Below, piece by piece: positions 27,989-36,733 of a DNA stretch of 64,000 bases (its first letter is position 1; each line of letters begins with the position of its first letter). The translations under genes and the position numbers were made by a program. This stretch comes from Burkholderia sp. Ac-20365 (GTDB taxonomy: Bacteria; Pseudomonadota; Gammaproteobacteria; Burkholderiales; Burkholderiaceae): positions 1-64,000 of the forward strand of contig NZ_JAAGPI010000044.1 of NCBI RefSeq assembly GCF_017104715.1, in the 5' to 3' direction. The notes under the pieces are model-generated. The model worked only from the letters and a program-made list of their open reading frames with translations. It did no database searches and was not told the origin of the DNA.

Positions 27989-28858
27989 TCAGCGTCCCGC
28001 GCGGCGCGACGCGACCTGGCCCAGCACCGCGAAGTCCTTTTCGCCGTCACCGTGGGCGACCGCTTCGATCAGGCTGTCGCGCACGACGCTCGCCACCGGC
28101 ATCGGCGTCGACACCGACTCAGCCGCGGCCAGCGCGAGGCGCACGTCCTTCAGACCGAGACGCGCCTTGAACAGCGCCGGCTCGTAGCGCTGCTCCGCGA
28201 TCATCCTGCCGTAACCCTGATAAACCGGGCCGGGGAACACGCTGTTCGTGATCACATCGAGGAAATCCTGCATCGCGACGCCGTGACCGCCGAGCAAGGC
28301 CGACGCTTCGCCCAGCGATTCCACCGCCGACGCCAGCATGAAATTCGCCGCCAGCTTCACGACGTTCGCCTGCTGCGGCAGCGAGCCGATGCGCCACGTC
28401 TTCTGGCCGATCGCATCGAACACGGGCTGAACACGGTCGATCGCTTCAGCGGGTCCGGCGGCGACGATCGTCAGCTTCGCGGCGGCTGCCACGTCGGGAC
28501 GGCCCATCACGGGCGCCGCGACGTAATTCAGGCCGCGCCCGGCGTGCGCCGTCGCGAGTTCTTCGGCCAGCGCGACGGAGATCGTCGCCATGTTCACGTG
28601 AATCAGGCCGCGCGGCGCGTGCTCGAGCAGCGACGCGCTGATGACCTCGCGCAGCGCGGCATCGTCGGCGAGCATCGAGAAGACGGCGTCGCCCGCGAAA
28701 GCCTCAGCGGGCGAACCGACAACCTGCGCGCCGAGTTCGACGAGCGGCTGCGCCTTGTCCGGCGAACGGTTCCACACGCGCACGCTGTGCCCGGCTTTCA
28801 ACATGTTTGCGACCATCGCGGCGCCCATCTCGCCGAGACCGATAAAACCGATGTCCAT
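27989..28858 (-). CDS. 3-hydroxyisobutyrate dehydrogenase-like oxidoreductase
   Basis: A 289-residue beta-hydroxyacid dehydrogenase. The Rossmann motif is IGFIGLGEMGAAMVANMLKAG, the substrate motif APVMGRPDVA stands where HIBADHs have DAPVSGG, and the catalytic lysine is in NVVKLAANFM. The altered substrate motif (GRP) suggests a glyoxylate/succinic-semialdehyde reductase or imine-reductase-like activity rather than true 3-hydroxyisobutyrate oxidation. The ATG at 28858 follows AGGAG by 7 nt. Confidence 0.85.
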   Translation of the reverse strand: MDIGFIGLGEMGAAMVANMLKAGHSVRVWNRSPDKAQPLVELGAQVVGSPAEAFAGDAVFSMLADDAALREVISASLLEHAPRGLIHVNMATISVALAEELATAHAGRGLNYVAAPVMGRPDVAAAAKLTIVAAGPAEAIDRVQPVFDAIGQKTWRIGSLPQQANVVKLAANFMLASAVESLGEASALLGGHGVAMQDFLDVITNSVFPGPVYQGYGRMIAEQRYEPALFKARLGLKDVRLALAAAESVSTPMPVASVVRDSLIEAVAHGDGEKDFAVLGQVASRRAGR

Positions 28859-28959
28859 CAATTACTCCTGTTCAAGAACCCGAAGTAGAGCATAGCCGCG
28901 CGCGTCGTGCAGGTAATTGCCCATCGGCGCGGCGCCAGGTGCGGTGCGATACTGACGTC

Positions 28960-29715
28960 ATGGTCACGGCCACCTTCCGCTTCTATGAAGAATTGAACGA
29001 CTTTCTGGCGCGGCCGTTGCGCCGGCAGTCGTTCAGTTGCGAGTGCGCGCGCAACGCCACCGCGAAACATATGATCGAAGCGCTCGGCGTGCCGCACACG
29101 GAAGTCGAGCTGATCGTCGTGAACGGCGAATCGGTTGGTTTCGATCATGCGCTCCACGATGGCGACCGTGTCGCTGTCTACCCGAAATTCGAGGCGCTCG
29201 ACATCCAGCCGCTCCTGCGCGTGCGCGAAAAGCCGCTGCGCGTGGTGCGTTTCGTCGCCGATGCGCATCTTGGCGGGCTCGCGCAACTGCTGAGGCTCGC
29301 GGGCTTCGACACACTTTACGACAATCACTTTGCGGATTCGCATATCGAGTCGATTGCGTCCGACGAAGGCCGCATCGTGCTGACGCGCGACCGCGAATTG
29401 CTGAAGCGCCGCACGATCACGCACGGCTGCTATGTGCGCGCGCTGAAACCTGAAGCGCAGCTGCGTGAGATTTTCGACCGGCTCGACCTCGCGCGCAGCG
29501 CGCGGCCATTTCGCCTGTGCCTGACGTGCAACGTGCCGCTGCGACGCATTCCGAAAGACGAAGCGATCGGACGCGCGCCCGAAGGCGTGCTCGAACGGCA
29601 TACACAGTTCGTCACTTGCGACGTGTGCCGGCGCGTCTTCTGGGAAGGTTCGCACTGGCGGCGCATGCGCACGCTGATGGACAGCGTGACAGGCATGGAA
29701 ACACCTGCAAAATAG
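28960..29715 (+). CDS. Ubiquitin-like/Mut7-C RNase domain protein
   Basis: A 251-residue two-domain protein. Residues 1-80 resemble the Mut7-C ubiquitin-like (ThiS/MoaD-fold) domain (FRFYEELNDFL; HTEVELIVVNGESVGFDH). Residues 83 to about 245 are a Mut7-C PIN-like domain with acidic residues in VADAHLGGLAQLLRLAGFD and LTRDRELL, and a zinc ribbon formed by CLTCN and CDVCRR. It is predicted to cleave or bind RNA in the cytoplasm. The ubiquitin-like domain lacks an exposed GG tail, so it is an internal module rather than a conjugating tag. The ATG at 28960 fits the domain start. Confidence 0.85.
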   Translation: MVTATFRFYEELNDFLARPLRRQSFSCECARNATAKHMIEALGVPHTEVELIVVNGESVGFDHALHDGDRVAVYPKFEALDIQPLLRVREKPLRVVRFVADAHLGGLAQLLRLAGFDTLYDNHFADSHIESIASDEGRIVLTRDRELLKRRTITHGCYVRALKPEAQLREIFDRLDLARSARPFRLCLTCNVPLRRIPKDEAIGRAPEGVLERHTQFVTCDVCRRVFWEGSHWRRMRTLMDSVTGMETPAK

Positions 29716-29812
29716 GCGCGCATCGCGCGCAGCGATTGGACACGCGTGAGTCATTGACGCAGCGCGCGATGCGTACAATGCTGGATTGCTTACCCGTTAG
29801 AGGCCTTTCCGT

Positions 29813-30100
29813 ATGGCAATGAAGAAATTCGACCTTGAGAAAAACAAGGCGCTGAAACTCGGCAACGACTTGAAACAGGCGTCCTCCGCCGACCGCTTCG
29901 GCAAAGCGTCGTCGCTACAGCCGCAACTGGATCGTCGCGAGCAGCGCAAGCTCGACCAGGCCAAAGGGCTCGTGCCGTTCGCGTGCAAGCTGCCGGATTC
30001 GCTCGTCGATCAATTGAAAGAACGCGCCGCGACGCATCCCGAAGGCATGAACGGGCTGATCGCCGAGTTGCTCGTCAACGGACTCGCAGCGGGCGTTTGA
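29813..30100 (+). CDS. Small basic protein of unknown function
   Basis: A 95-residue soluble protein. The first half is lysine/glutamine-rich and probably helical (KKFDLEKNKALKLGNDLKQ). The C-terminal half, from VPFACKLPDSLVDQLKERA, looks like a ribbon-helix-helix segment (a short strand then two helices), so DNA binding is possible. No toxin-like partner is adjacent. A terminator follows 67 bp downstream. The reading frame is well supported by position and codon pattern, but the function is not known. Confidence 0.65.
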   Translation: MAMKKFDLEKNKALKLGNDLKQASSADRFGKASSLQPQLDRREQRKLDQAKGLVPFACKLPDSLVDQLKERAATHPEGMNGLIAELLVNGLAAGV

Positions 30101-30166
30101 GGGGCGCTTTCGCGACGCGTCGCGCTGTTCAACGCGCGAGCGCCTGTCGAACACGTCAGAAATGCA

Positions 30167-30196
30167 AAAGGCCGAAGCATTGCTTCGGCCTTTCTC
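30167..30196 (+). terminator. Terminator after the 95-residue gene
   Basis: AAAGGCCGAAGC (30167-30178) pairs with GCTTCGGCCTTT (30182-30193), followed by CTCGTT. Its A/T flanks would also let it end minus-strand transcripts from 30247-30456. Confidence 0.8.
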
Positions 30197-30246
30197 GTTG
30201 CTGCGCCAGCATCGCCAGAAGGCGGCCGGCGCGACGAACGGGCTGC

Positions 30247-30456
30247 TTAGTTCTGCGTGCCCTTGTCGTTCGTGCCAGCAGCCGAAGCAGCCGACGACAC
30301 GCCAGCGCGCTTGCCGTGCGTCTTCAGTTGCTTGTGAGCGTGCTTCGGCTTCGCGGTCGCGGCGGCTGCCGGCGCTGCGTCGGATGCCTGTGCGAAAGCT
30401 TGAACGGACACCAGCGCGAGCGAGGCGGTGACGAGCGAGGCGATGATCTTCTTCAT
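30247..30456 (-). CDS. Small exported Ala/Lys-rich protein
   Basis: A 69-residue protein with a clear signal peptide (MKKIIASLVTASLALVSVQA, cleavage after AFAQA). The mature part of about 45 residues is rich in Ala, Lys, His and Thr (KPKHAHKQLKTHGKRAG). This kind of basic periplasmic peptide resembles acid-shock-type proteins, but homology cannot be claimed. The ATG at 30456 is supported by the signal peptide; upstream extension is not protein-like. Confidence 0.65.
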   Translation of the reverse strand: MKKIIASLVTASLALVSVQAFAQASDAAPAAAATAKPKHAHKQLKTHGKRAGVSSAASAAGTNDKGTQN

Positions 30457-30781
30457 ATGTGTTATCCCCAAACCTGACGACTGTAAGTCAAATGTTGAAT
30501 TGAACAGCATGATGGTGAAGCCGGCCCGGCCACACAGCGCCTTGCGGCTCCCCGCGGCGAGTATCACGCAGCGTAGGCGGTTTGTCATCCGGTAAAGCTC
30601 GATATGTATTTTCCGGGAGACAGCATCCTTACTGAATGCTTTCGACATGTCGACGCTTCGCCGACGGTACTCGCAGGTATCATGTCGGCTGCCATTCAAT
30701 GCGGGGCGTTTAGTCTGAACAGAAGAGCGCGAACTACGTCCGCGTCACTGTGAAACGCCTCGTCCAGTCAGGAATTTCCGC
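30457..30781. other. Divergent intergenic region
   Basis: About 325 bp between the small exported gene and the EamA transporter. It should hold both promoters. No terminator, palindrome or RNA fold was recognised. Confidence 0.4.
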
Positions 30782-31720
30782 TTGAAAACCGCCACCCGCC
30801 AACACCTGCGCGCGAATCTGCTGATGCTCGTCGCCGCGATGATCTGGGGCAGCGCGTTCGTCGCGCAACGCCTGAGCCTCGATGCCATCGGACCGTTTCT
30901 ATTCACCGGCTTGCGCTTTCTGCTGGGCGCGTTCGTCGTTCTGATCGTGTGGTCGGTCGTGCGGCGTCGCGGGCAGGCGGATACACAGGCCCTTTCGCCT
31001 TCGCGCTCGCCCAAGCTGTGGCGCGACGGCGCGATGCTCGGCCTGCTCGTCGCGGTTTCGATCTCATGCCAGCAGATCGGCCTGCAATATACGAAGGTGG
31101 CGAACGCGGGCTTCATCAGTTCGCTCTATGTCGTGATCGTGCCGTTGATAGGCGTCGTGTTGCGCCATCAGACGGGTGTCGGCGTATGGCTCGGCGCGCT
31201 GCTCGCGGCGCTCGGCATGTACTTCCTGAGCGTCGACGAGCATTTTTCGATTCTGTACGGCGACTGGCTGCAACTGGCGGGATCGGTCGTCATTTCGGCG
31301 CAGGTCGTGCTGGTGAGCCGCTTTGCGCGCCGTCACGATCCGCTGGCGCTGGCACTCGTGCAGTTCGTGGTTTGCGGCATGGTAAGTCTTGCAATTGGAC
31401 TTGCCGTCGATCCACTGCGCATCGCCGATATCGTGCACGCCGCGCCGACCATTCTTTACGGTGGCGCGCTGTCAGTGGGCGTCGCGTACACGATCCAGGT
31501 GGTCGCGCAGAAAGACGCCGCGCCTGCGCACGCGGCGGTCATCTTCAGTATGGAAGGCGTGTTCGCCGCGCTCGCCGGCTGGCTCGTATTGGGCGAAACA
31601 CTTGCGCCGCGCGCGCTGCTCGGCTGCGCGCTGATGCTTGCGGGATTGATCGTGTGTCAGGTGATGCCGATGTGGACGGCGCGCCGCGAAGTCTCGTCCG
31701 ATTCTGCGGAACCGGCCTGA
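30782..31720 (+). CDS. DMT-superfamily (EamA) transporter
   Basis: A 312-residue inner-membrane protein with about ten membrane helices in two EamA repeats (MIWGSAFVAQRLSLDAIGPF in the first; AAPAHAAVIFSMEGVFAALA in the second). These carriers export amino acids or other metabolites; the substrate is not predictable. The start is a TTG at 30782 with AGGA 8 nt upstream. It is preferred because the next ATG (30822) falls inside the first membrane helix. Confidence 0.87.
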   Translation: MKTATRQHLRANLLMLVAAMIWGSAFVAQRLSLDAIGPFLFTGLRFLLGAFVVLIVWSVVRRRGQADTQALSPSRSPKLWRDGAMLGLLVAVSISCQQIGLQYTKVANAGFISSLYVVIVPLIGVVLRHQTGVGVWLGALLAALGMYFLSVDEHFSILYGDWLQLAGSVVISAQVVLVSRFARRHDPLALALVQFVVCGMVSLAIGLAVDPLRIADIVHAAPTILYGGALSVGVAYTIQVVAQKDAAPAHAAVIFSMEGVFAALAGWLVLGETLAPRALLGCALMLAGLIVCQVMPMWTARREVSSDSAEPA

Positions 31721-31764
31721 AGCGCGAGTCGTTCCCTCGCGCTTACGGCAGTAACGTTCGACGT

Positions 31765-32031
31765 TTACGCGGCCGCCTGCGCCGCCTCGCGTCGCCAGCT
31801 TTCGACCGGGCGACGCCGGTTTGAAGTCGGCGGAAACACGCACCAGCAACCGTCGCCGTGCCGAAAGAAGAATAACGAGCGCAAACCGTCCGGCGCGGAC
31901 GTTTCGACCCGCACATAGCGTGTGTTGTCCCATCTGGTACGGCCGAATTGCGTGACATGCACGGGCGCCGAAACCGGCCCGAGCCACTTTTCGACCAGGA
32001 AACGCAGCGACTGCTCTGTGGCGTTTCTCAT
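31765..32031 (-). CDS. Small protein of unknown function, second of a coupled pair
   Basis: An 88-residue soluble protein (MRNATEQSLRFLVEKWLG) with conserved-looking aromatic and charged residues (RTRWDNTRYVRVET; CWCVFPP). The start codon overlaps the stop of the upstream gene as ATGA, which fixes the start and indicates translational coupling. A much longer in-frame reading upstream is low-complexity shadow of that gene. No family recognised. A few residues (CW.CVFPP) could bind metal, but this is speculative. Confidence 0.6.
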   Translation of the reverse strand: MRNATEQSLRFLVEKWLGPVSAPVHVTQFGRTRWDNTRYVRVETSAPDGLRSLFFFRHGDGCWCVFPPTSNRRRPVESWRREAAQAAA

Positions 32032-32225
32032 GACGTTCTCCACGTCGTCTTGTCGCGGGTGTTCTCGCGCGCCGTGTCCGGCTTGTCCTGCTCCGCTTCC
32101 GCTGCCTCTTCCGCCGCGAGCTCGATTGCCCGTTGCGTTGCAGCCGCGCGCAGCGTCCTGCAATTTGCCGCGTGCCGCATGTCCGACAGCATCCGGACCA
32201 GTTGTCGCGCGTTTCTGCGTTTCAT
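32028..32225 (-). CDS. Small basic/helical protein, first of a coupled pair
   Basis: A 65-residue protein starting MKRRNARQLVRMLSDMRHAA. It is strongly helical, with an Ala/Glu-rich middle (ELAAEEAAEAEQDKPD) and basic ends. Its TGA stop overlaps the downstream ATG (ATGA at 32028-32031). Another in-frame ATG lies 21 nt upstream. The family is unknown. The two genes form a tiny minus-strand operon downstream of a 264-bp AT-rich spacer. Confidence 0.5.
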   Translation of the reverse strand: MKRRNARQLVRMLSDMRHAANCRTLRAAATQRAIELAAEEAAEAEQDKPDTARENTRDKTTWRTS

Positions 32226-32489
32226 ATGCACCCCCGCACCGCACAAGAGACTTGAGAAAGCACTTTAACTTTAGGCGTTGATCTCGCGTCTCTCTAGTTG
32301 TTTTGACGAAATAGCAACAGTCAAATTCGAATTGGATGACTGAGTATTTCATCGGTTTTCATCGTGCTCCCGGCGGAGCGCCCGATCTGTGCGCTGGCGA
32401 CCGCAACGCAGCAACTGTGCACGCCGCGTTGCGCATGGAATGGCACTGAATATGCGGTCGCAAGTTGTGCAATGCTTCCGCACCAACGG

Positions 32490-33764
32490 TCAGTTCACCG
32501 AATGGGCGCGTGGCGTCAGACTTCTCTGTACTGCAGCAAGTAACGCGCCTACCGCAAGCAGGCATGCCGAATAGATGAGACCGCGTTCGAGGCCAACGCC
32601 GTCCGACACCCATCCAATCACCGTCGGCCCGACGATCTGGCCGAATGCGAACACGATAGTGAACGCGCTGATCCCGCGGCCCCAATGCGCGGCGGGCAGG
32701 TTGTGGCGCACAAATGCCGTCGTAGAGGCAACAGCCGACAGAAAAGTCGCGCCGAACAGTACGCCCGACGCGAACGCTACGACAGGATGCGCGACGATCG
32801 CGGGCATCAGCGTCGCCAGCGCGAGCAACGCATTGAGCAGCGCAAGCGCCTGGCCGCCGCGCATGCGGTCGAGCAGCTTCGACCAGATACGCGCCGACAC
32901 GATCGTCGCCACGCCCAGCAGCAGATAAAAGCCCGTTACGACGCTTTCGCTCATGCCGCCATTGCGCAGCAGCGCGATGATGAACGTCATGTAGCCGATA
33001 TAGCCGACACCGAACAGCCCGTAACCGGCGAGCGCAAACGCGTAACGCCGCATCGGCGCGGCGCGCTGCGCGATTGCGGCAGCATCCGCCGAACCCTTGT
33101 GCAACACGTGTTGTCCGTCGATACGGCACGCGGCGCGACCGGCGACGAACGACAGCACGACACACGCCAAAGCAAGCGCGAACCACGCAATCTGCCAGCC
33201 ATGCGCGCGATGCGCCGGCGCAAACGAAGCAAGCGACACCGGCACCAGCAGCGCCGACGCGACGATGCCCCAACCCGTGCCGCCGTAATAGAGTCCGAGC
33301 ACGAGACCCGCATCGCGCGGGCTCGATGTCGCGAGGCGCGCAGCCAGCACACCGCCGCTCACGAAAATGAACGCACTCGCGATGCCCGTCGCGACGCGCT
33401 GCACAAACAGCGCGTTGGTATCGGACAGCAGCCCTGTGATGGCCATCAGCAACGCCGTCGCCGCGCATCCGCCGACAAACAGCGCGCCTGCCGACCAGCG
33501 CCGCGACACGCGCGGAAACACGAGCGCGCCGAGCAGATAGCCGAGCGCGTTCGCCGTGTTCATCGCGCCCGCCTGCGCGAAGGTCCAGCCGAGATCGGTT
33601 TTCATCGGCGGCAATAGCAGCGCGTACGCAAAACGCGCGAGCCCCAGCGCAATCGCGCTGCCCATCGACAGGCTCACGGCCAGCCAGAGCGTCGGCCAGC
33701 GTCCCGGCGAATCGGCTGCATTGTCGTGCGGGGAAATGTCGCGTCGGGCGAAACCAGTCGTCAT
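32490..33764 (-). CDS. YbfB/YjiJ-family MFS transporter
   Basis: A 424-residue inner-membrane MFS protein with about 12 hydrophobic helices. The first helix region carries GSAIALGLARFAYALLLPPM, the signature of the YbfB/YjiJ group, followed by GYLLGALVFPRVSRRW. The ATG at 33764 (MTTGFARRDIS) gives a normal short cytoplasmic N-terminus; the 118-residue upstream extension is arginine-rich shadow. Substrate unknown; some relatives export sugars or drugs. It is divergent from a diguanylate cyclase. Confidence 0.87.
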   Translation of the reverse strand: MTTGFARRDISPHDNAADSPGRWPTLWLAVSLSMGSAIALGLARFAYALLLPPMKTDLGWTFAQAGAMNTANALGYLLGALVFPRVSRRWSAGALFVGGCAATALLMAITGLLSDTNALFVQRVATGIASAFIFVSGGVLAARLATSSPRDAGLVLGLYYGGTGWGIVASALLVPVSLASFAPAHRAHGWQIAWFALALACVVLSFVAGRAACRIDGQHVLHKGSADAAAIAQRAAPMRRYAFALAGYGLFGVGYIGYMTFIIALLRNGGMSESVVTGFYLLLGVATIVSARIWSKLLDRMRGGQALALLNALLALATLMPAIVAHPVVAFASGVLFGATFLSAVASTTAFVRHNLPAAHWGRGISAFTIVFAFGQIVGPTVIGWVSDGVGLERGLIYSACLLAVGALLAAVQRSLTPRAHSVN

Positions 33765-33929
33765 GTCGTTGTTTGTATCGGGCGATTGGGCTATCACTGT
33801 ACATCGCGGGCGCGTAACCCGACCTTGGGATTCGCAACGCATCGCCCGCAGCGCGACCCCGCGCGACGCTTGCCGCGCGCTTCGCAACCCTGCTAGCGTA
33901 TCGGCACAATCACGACGGAGACCGCGCTC

Positions 33930-35516
33930 GTGTTGAATCCGCTTCTCGTCCTGCGTCAACGTTTTCGCCATATCGCGCGGCAGCGGGGAGCGGCCGTGTC
34001 GCAAGCGGTTGGCAGGCGCCCTTTTTTGACGGGCATCGCGGGCACGCTGATAGCCAGCGCGATGGCAGGCCTTACGCTCGCCACGCTCTACGCAGGACGC
34101 ACCGACGCGCTCAACCACGCGCGCGAAACGTCAGCGAATCTGGTCTCGCTGATTTCGAGCGATCTCTCGCGCAACGTCGAAATCTACGATCTGTCGCTGC
34201 AGGAAATCGTCCATCGCTCGCAAGAGCCGACAGTCTGGCACCTGCCCGACGCGCTACGCCGCACCGTGCTGTTCGATCGCGCGACGCTTGCCGCGTATCT
34301 CGGCGGCGCTTATGTGATCGACGAACACGGCGTGCTGAAGGCGACACAGGAAGGCCCGGTCAACAAGGACGTGCGGTTCGACGACCGCGATTATTTCGTC
34401 ATCCATCAGCGCAGCCGAAACGCGGGCCTGTTCGTGTCGCATCCGTTTCAGTCGAGACTGCGCGAACACGAGCTTTCGTTCGCGCTGTCGCGCCGCATCG
34501 ATGCGCGCGACGGATCGTTCGCCGGTGTCGCGCTGCTCGCGGTACGCATCGCGTATCTGCAACGGCTGCTCGACAAGGTCAACACGGGCCGCGACGGCAC
34601 GGCGTTCATCCTGCTGGAAGACGGCACGGTGCTCGCGCGCAAGCCTTACCTCGAAAGCATGATCGGCATCGATGTGGACCGCTATCCGCAATACGCGGTG
34701 GTGCATTCGGGGTCGGCCGGTTCGTTTATCGACGATTCACCCATCGATCACGTGCGGCGCATCTTCTCGTACGCGCACGTGCCCGACACGCCGCTGATCG
34801 TGATCGTCGCGCCCGCCGTCGACGATGTGCTCGCGCCGTGGCGCAAGCGCAGCGCCGTGGCGGGCGGGCTGACCTTCATGCTGGGCGCCGTCGTCGTGCT
34901 GGTCTGCTGGACGCTCGCGTTCACGCTGCGCGACAAGGTGCGCGCGCAGGCGCGGCTCGCCGAACTCGCCGCCACCGATCCCCTCACCCGGCTCAACAAC
35001 CGCCGCACGCTCGACCGGCATCTCGACGAAGAATGGCGACGCGCGCGGCGCAATGGCGCGGTGTTGTCGGTGCTGTTCATCGACATCGATCATTTCAAGC
35101 GCTTCAACGACACCTACGGCCACGCAGCCGGCGACGACGTGCTGGTCGCCGTGGCCGACTCCATTGCATCGGTGGCGCGGCGCTCGATCGACGTGGTCGC
35201 GCGTTATGGCGGCGAAGAGTTCGCCGTCGTGCTGCCCGATACGGCCACCGCCACGGCGAAGAACATCGCTGAAAAAGTCCGCCGCGTGGTCGAGGCGCTA
35301 CGCATCGGGCAAATGCCGGGCGTGACGGTGAGCGTCGGCTGCGCGACGGGTCGACCTGCCGACGGCCGCAACGCCGCGGAACTCGTCGCCGCCGCCGACG
35401 CGCAGCTTTACGCGGCGAAAGCGGCCGGCCGCAATCAGGTGAAATGGGTGGACTGGACCCAGGCGCAGCCGGACAGCATGCACGATCACACCGATCCGGC
35501 GAAACGCCACGCGTGA
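33930..35516 (+). CDS. Membrane diguanylate cyclase with dCACHE sensor
   Basis: A 528-residue sensor enzyme making cyclic di-GMP. It has a membrane helix at about residues 33-53, a periplasmic dCACHE-type sensor (to about residue 300), a second membrane helix (GGLTFMLGAVVVLVCWTLAF) and a cytoplasmic GGEEF domain. The active site is YGGEEFAVVLP and is intact. An RSID inhibitory site lies five residues before it, so product feedback should occur. The GTG start at 33930 is the only one that includes the cytoplasmic N-terminus; no strong ribosome-binding site is seen. Confidence 0.92.
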   Translation: MLNPLLVLRQRFRHIARQRGAAVSQAVGRRPFLTGIAGTLIASAMAGLTLATLYAGRTDALNHARETSANLVSLISSDLSRNVEIYDLSLQEIVHRSQEPTVWHLPDALRRTVLFDRATLAAYLGGAYVIDEHGVLKATQEGPVNKDVRFDDRDYFVIHQRSRNAGLFVSHPFQSRLREHELSFALSRRIDARDGSFAGVALLAVRIAYLQRLLDKVNTGRDGTAFILLEDGTVLARKPYLESMIGIDVDRYPQYAVVHSGSAGSFIDDSPIDHVRRIFSYAHVPDTPLIVIVAPAVDDVLAPWRKRSAVAGGLTFMLGAVVVLVCWTLAFTLRDKVRAQARLAELAATDPLTRLNNRRTLDRHLDEEWRRARRNGAVLSVLFIDIDHFKRFNDTYGHAAGDDVLVAVADSIASVARRSIDVVARYGGEEFAVVLPDTATATAKNIAEKVRRVVEALRIGQMPGVTVSVGCATGRPADGRNAAELVAAADAQLYAAKAAGRNQVKWVDWTQAQPDSMHDHTDPAKRHA

Positions 35517-35776
35517 GCATCACGCGAAAAACAGCGCGAGACGATGAACTGCGGCCAAATTTGCTCACTATTCATGCGATGGCGATACGTCGCGCCGACG
35601 TAGACTGGCTCATGTCTCCACGTTCTCCGTGATTCTTCACGCAGTCGGAATCATTGGGACGCTTCGCGCCACGGCTGTGTCCGTGGCGCTTTTCTTGAGC
35701 GACACGGCGAACCGGGACACAGGCCGCGCGCCATGACAGTGCGGCCGCCTCGGAGACTCATCTTCACCGACAGGCC

Positions 35777-36727
35777 ATGAAATCGATTCAGGATCTGCGC
35801 ACCGACGACATCGCATGTGAGGCGCTGCTCGGCGCGCTCGACGGCAAACACAAACTGGTCGCGATCTACGACACGAGCGACCGGCTCGTGTTCGCCAACA
35901 GCGCATTCAAGCACGCGTTCCGGCTCAACCGCGAACGCGGCGAAATCACGTTCGCCGATCTCGTGATGCGCGGCATCCTCGGACAATGTGGCACGCGCGT
36001 CGAAGGCGAGAACGCCGCGGCCGCGATCGCCGACGCCATTGCGCTGCGCCGCGAACGCGCGGGGCAGCGCAGTTTCGCGACCGAACTGATCGACGGACGC
36101 TGGTTCTGGATGACGGAATCGCTGCTGGAAAACGACTGGATCGTGCTGATCGGCACGGACATTTCGGCGTTGCGCTCGAGCGAGCAGGCATGGATCGGCG
36201 CGCACGAACGCGCCGTCCAGGAAGCGCGCACCGACGTACTGACGGGCCTCGCGAACCGGCGTCATTCGATGTCGTCGCTCGAACTCGCGATCACGGCCGC
36301 GGCGGGCACGGAGACGCCGCTCACGGTCGCGCTCGTCGACCTCGATCATTTCAAGCGGATCAACGACTCGCACGGACACGCCGCCGGAGACGCCGTGCTG
36401 CGCGATTTCGGCGAAGTCTGCCGGCACGCGACACGGCAGACGGATATCGCGGGACGTATCGGTGGAGAGGAATTTCTGGTGGTGTTTCCGTCGACATCCG
36501 TCGAGCACGGTGTGTCGGCGGTAGAGCGGATGCGGCGTCAGGTGATGAGCCGGCGCGTGCAGGTCGCCGGTGATTGCGCGATCCGCTATTCGTTTTCGGC
36601 GGGCGTGTGCAAGGTCGAAATGAGCGACGACCTCAACACCACGCTCGCGCGCGCCGACAGCGCGCTCTACTCGGCAAAACGAGAAGGGCGCAACCGCACT
36701 GTCGCGTGGTCGGCGCCCTTGCAATAA
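35777..36727 (+). CDS. Soluble PAS-GGEEF diguanylate cyclase
   Basis: A 316-residue cytoplasmic diguanylate cyclase. The N-terminal half is a PAS-like sensor (KHKLVAIYDTSDRLVFANSA; WMTESLLENDWIVLIGTDIS). The GGEEF domain from about residue 150 has an intact active site, IGGEEFLVVFP, and an RQTD inhibitory site five residues upstream. It is the second GGEEF gene within 260 bp but has no membrane helices. It ends 6 bp from the convergent glycosylation gene. Confidence 0.92.
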   Translation: MKSIQDLRTDDIACEALLGALDGKHKLVAIYDTSDRLVFANSAFKHAFRLNRERGEITFADLVMRGILGQCGTRVEGENAAAAIADAIALRRERAGQRSFATELIDGRWFWMTESLLENDWIVLIGTDISALRSSEQAWIGAHERAVQEARTDVLTGLANRRHSMSSLELAITAAAGTETPLTVALVDLDHFKRINDSHGHAAGDAVLRDFGEVCRHATRQTDIAGRIGGEEFLVVFPSTSVEHGVSAVERMRRQVMSRRVQVAGDCAIRYSFSAGVCKVEMSDDLNTTLARADSALYSAKREGRNRTVAWSAPLQ

Positions 36728-36733
36728 GCGGCT

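Noticed and set aside
32028..32225. Assignment of the 65/88-residue pair as a toxin-antitoxin system
   Set aside because: Gene order and size fit, but no toxin or antitoxin motif is visible; kept only as an unknown pair.
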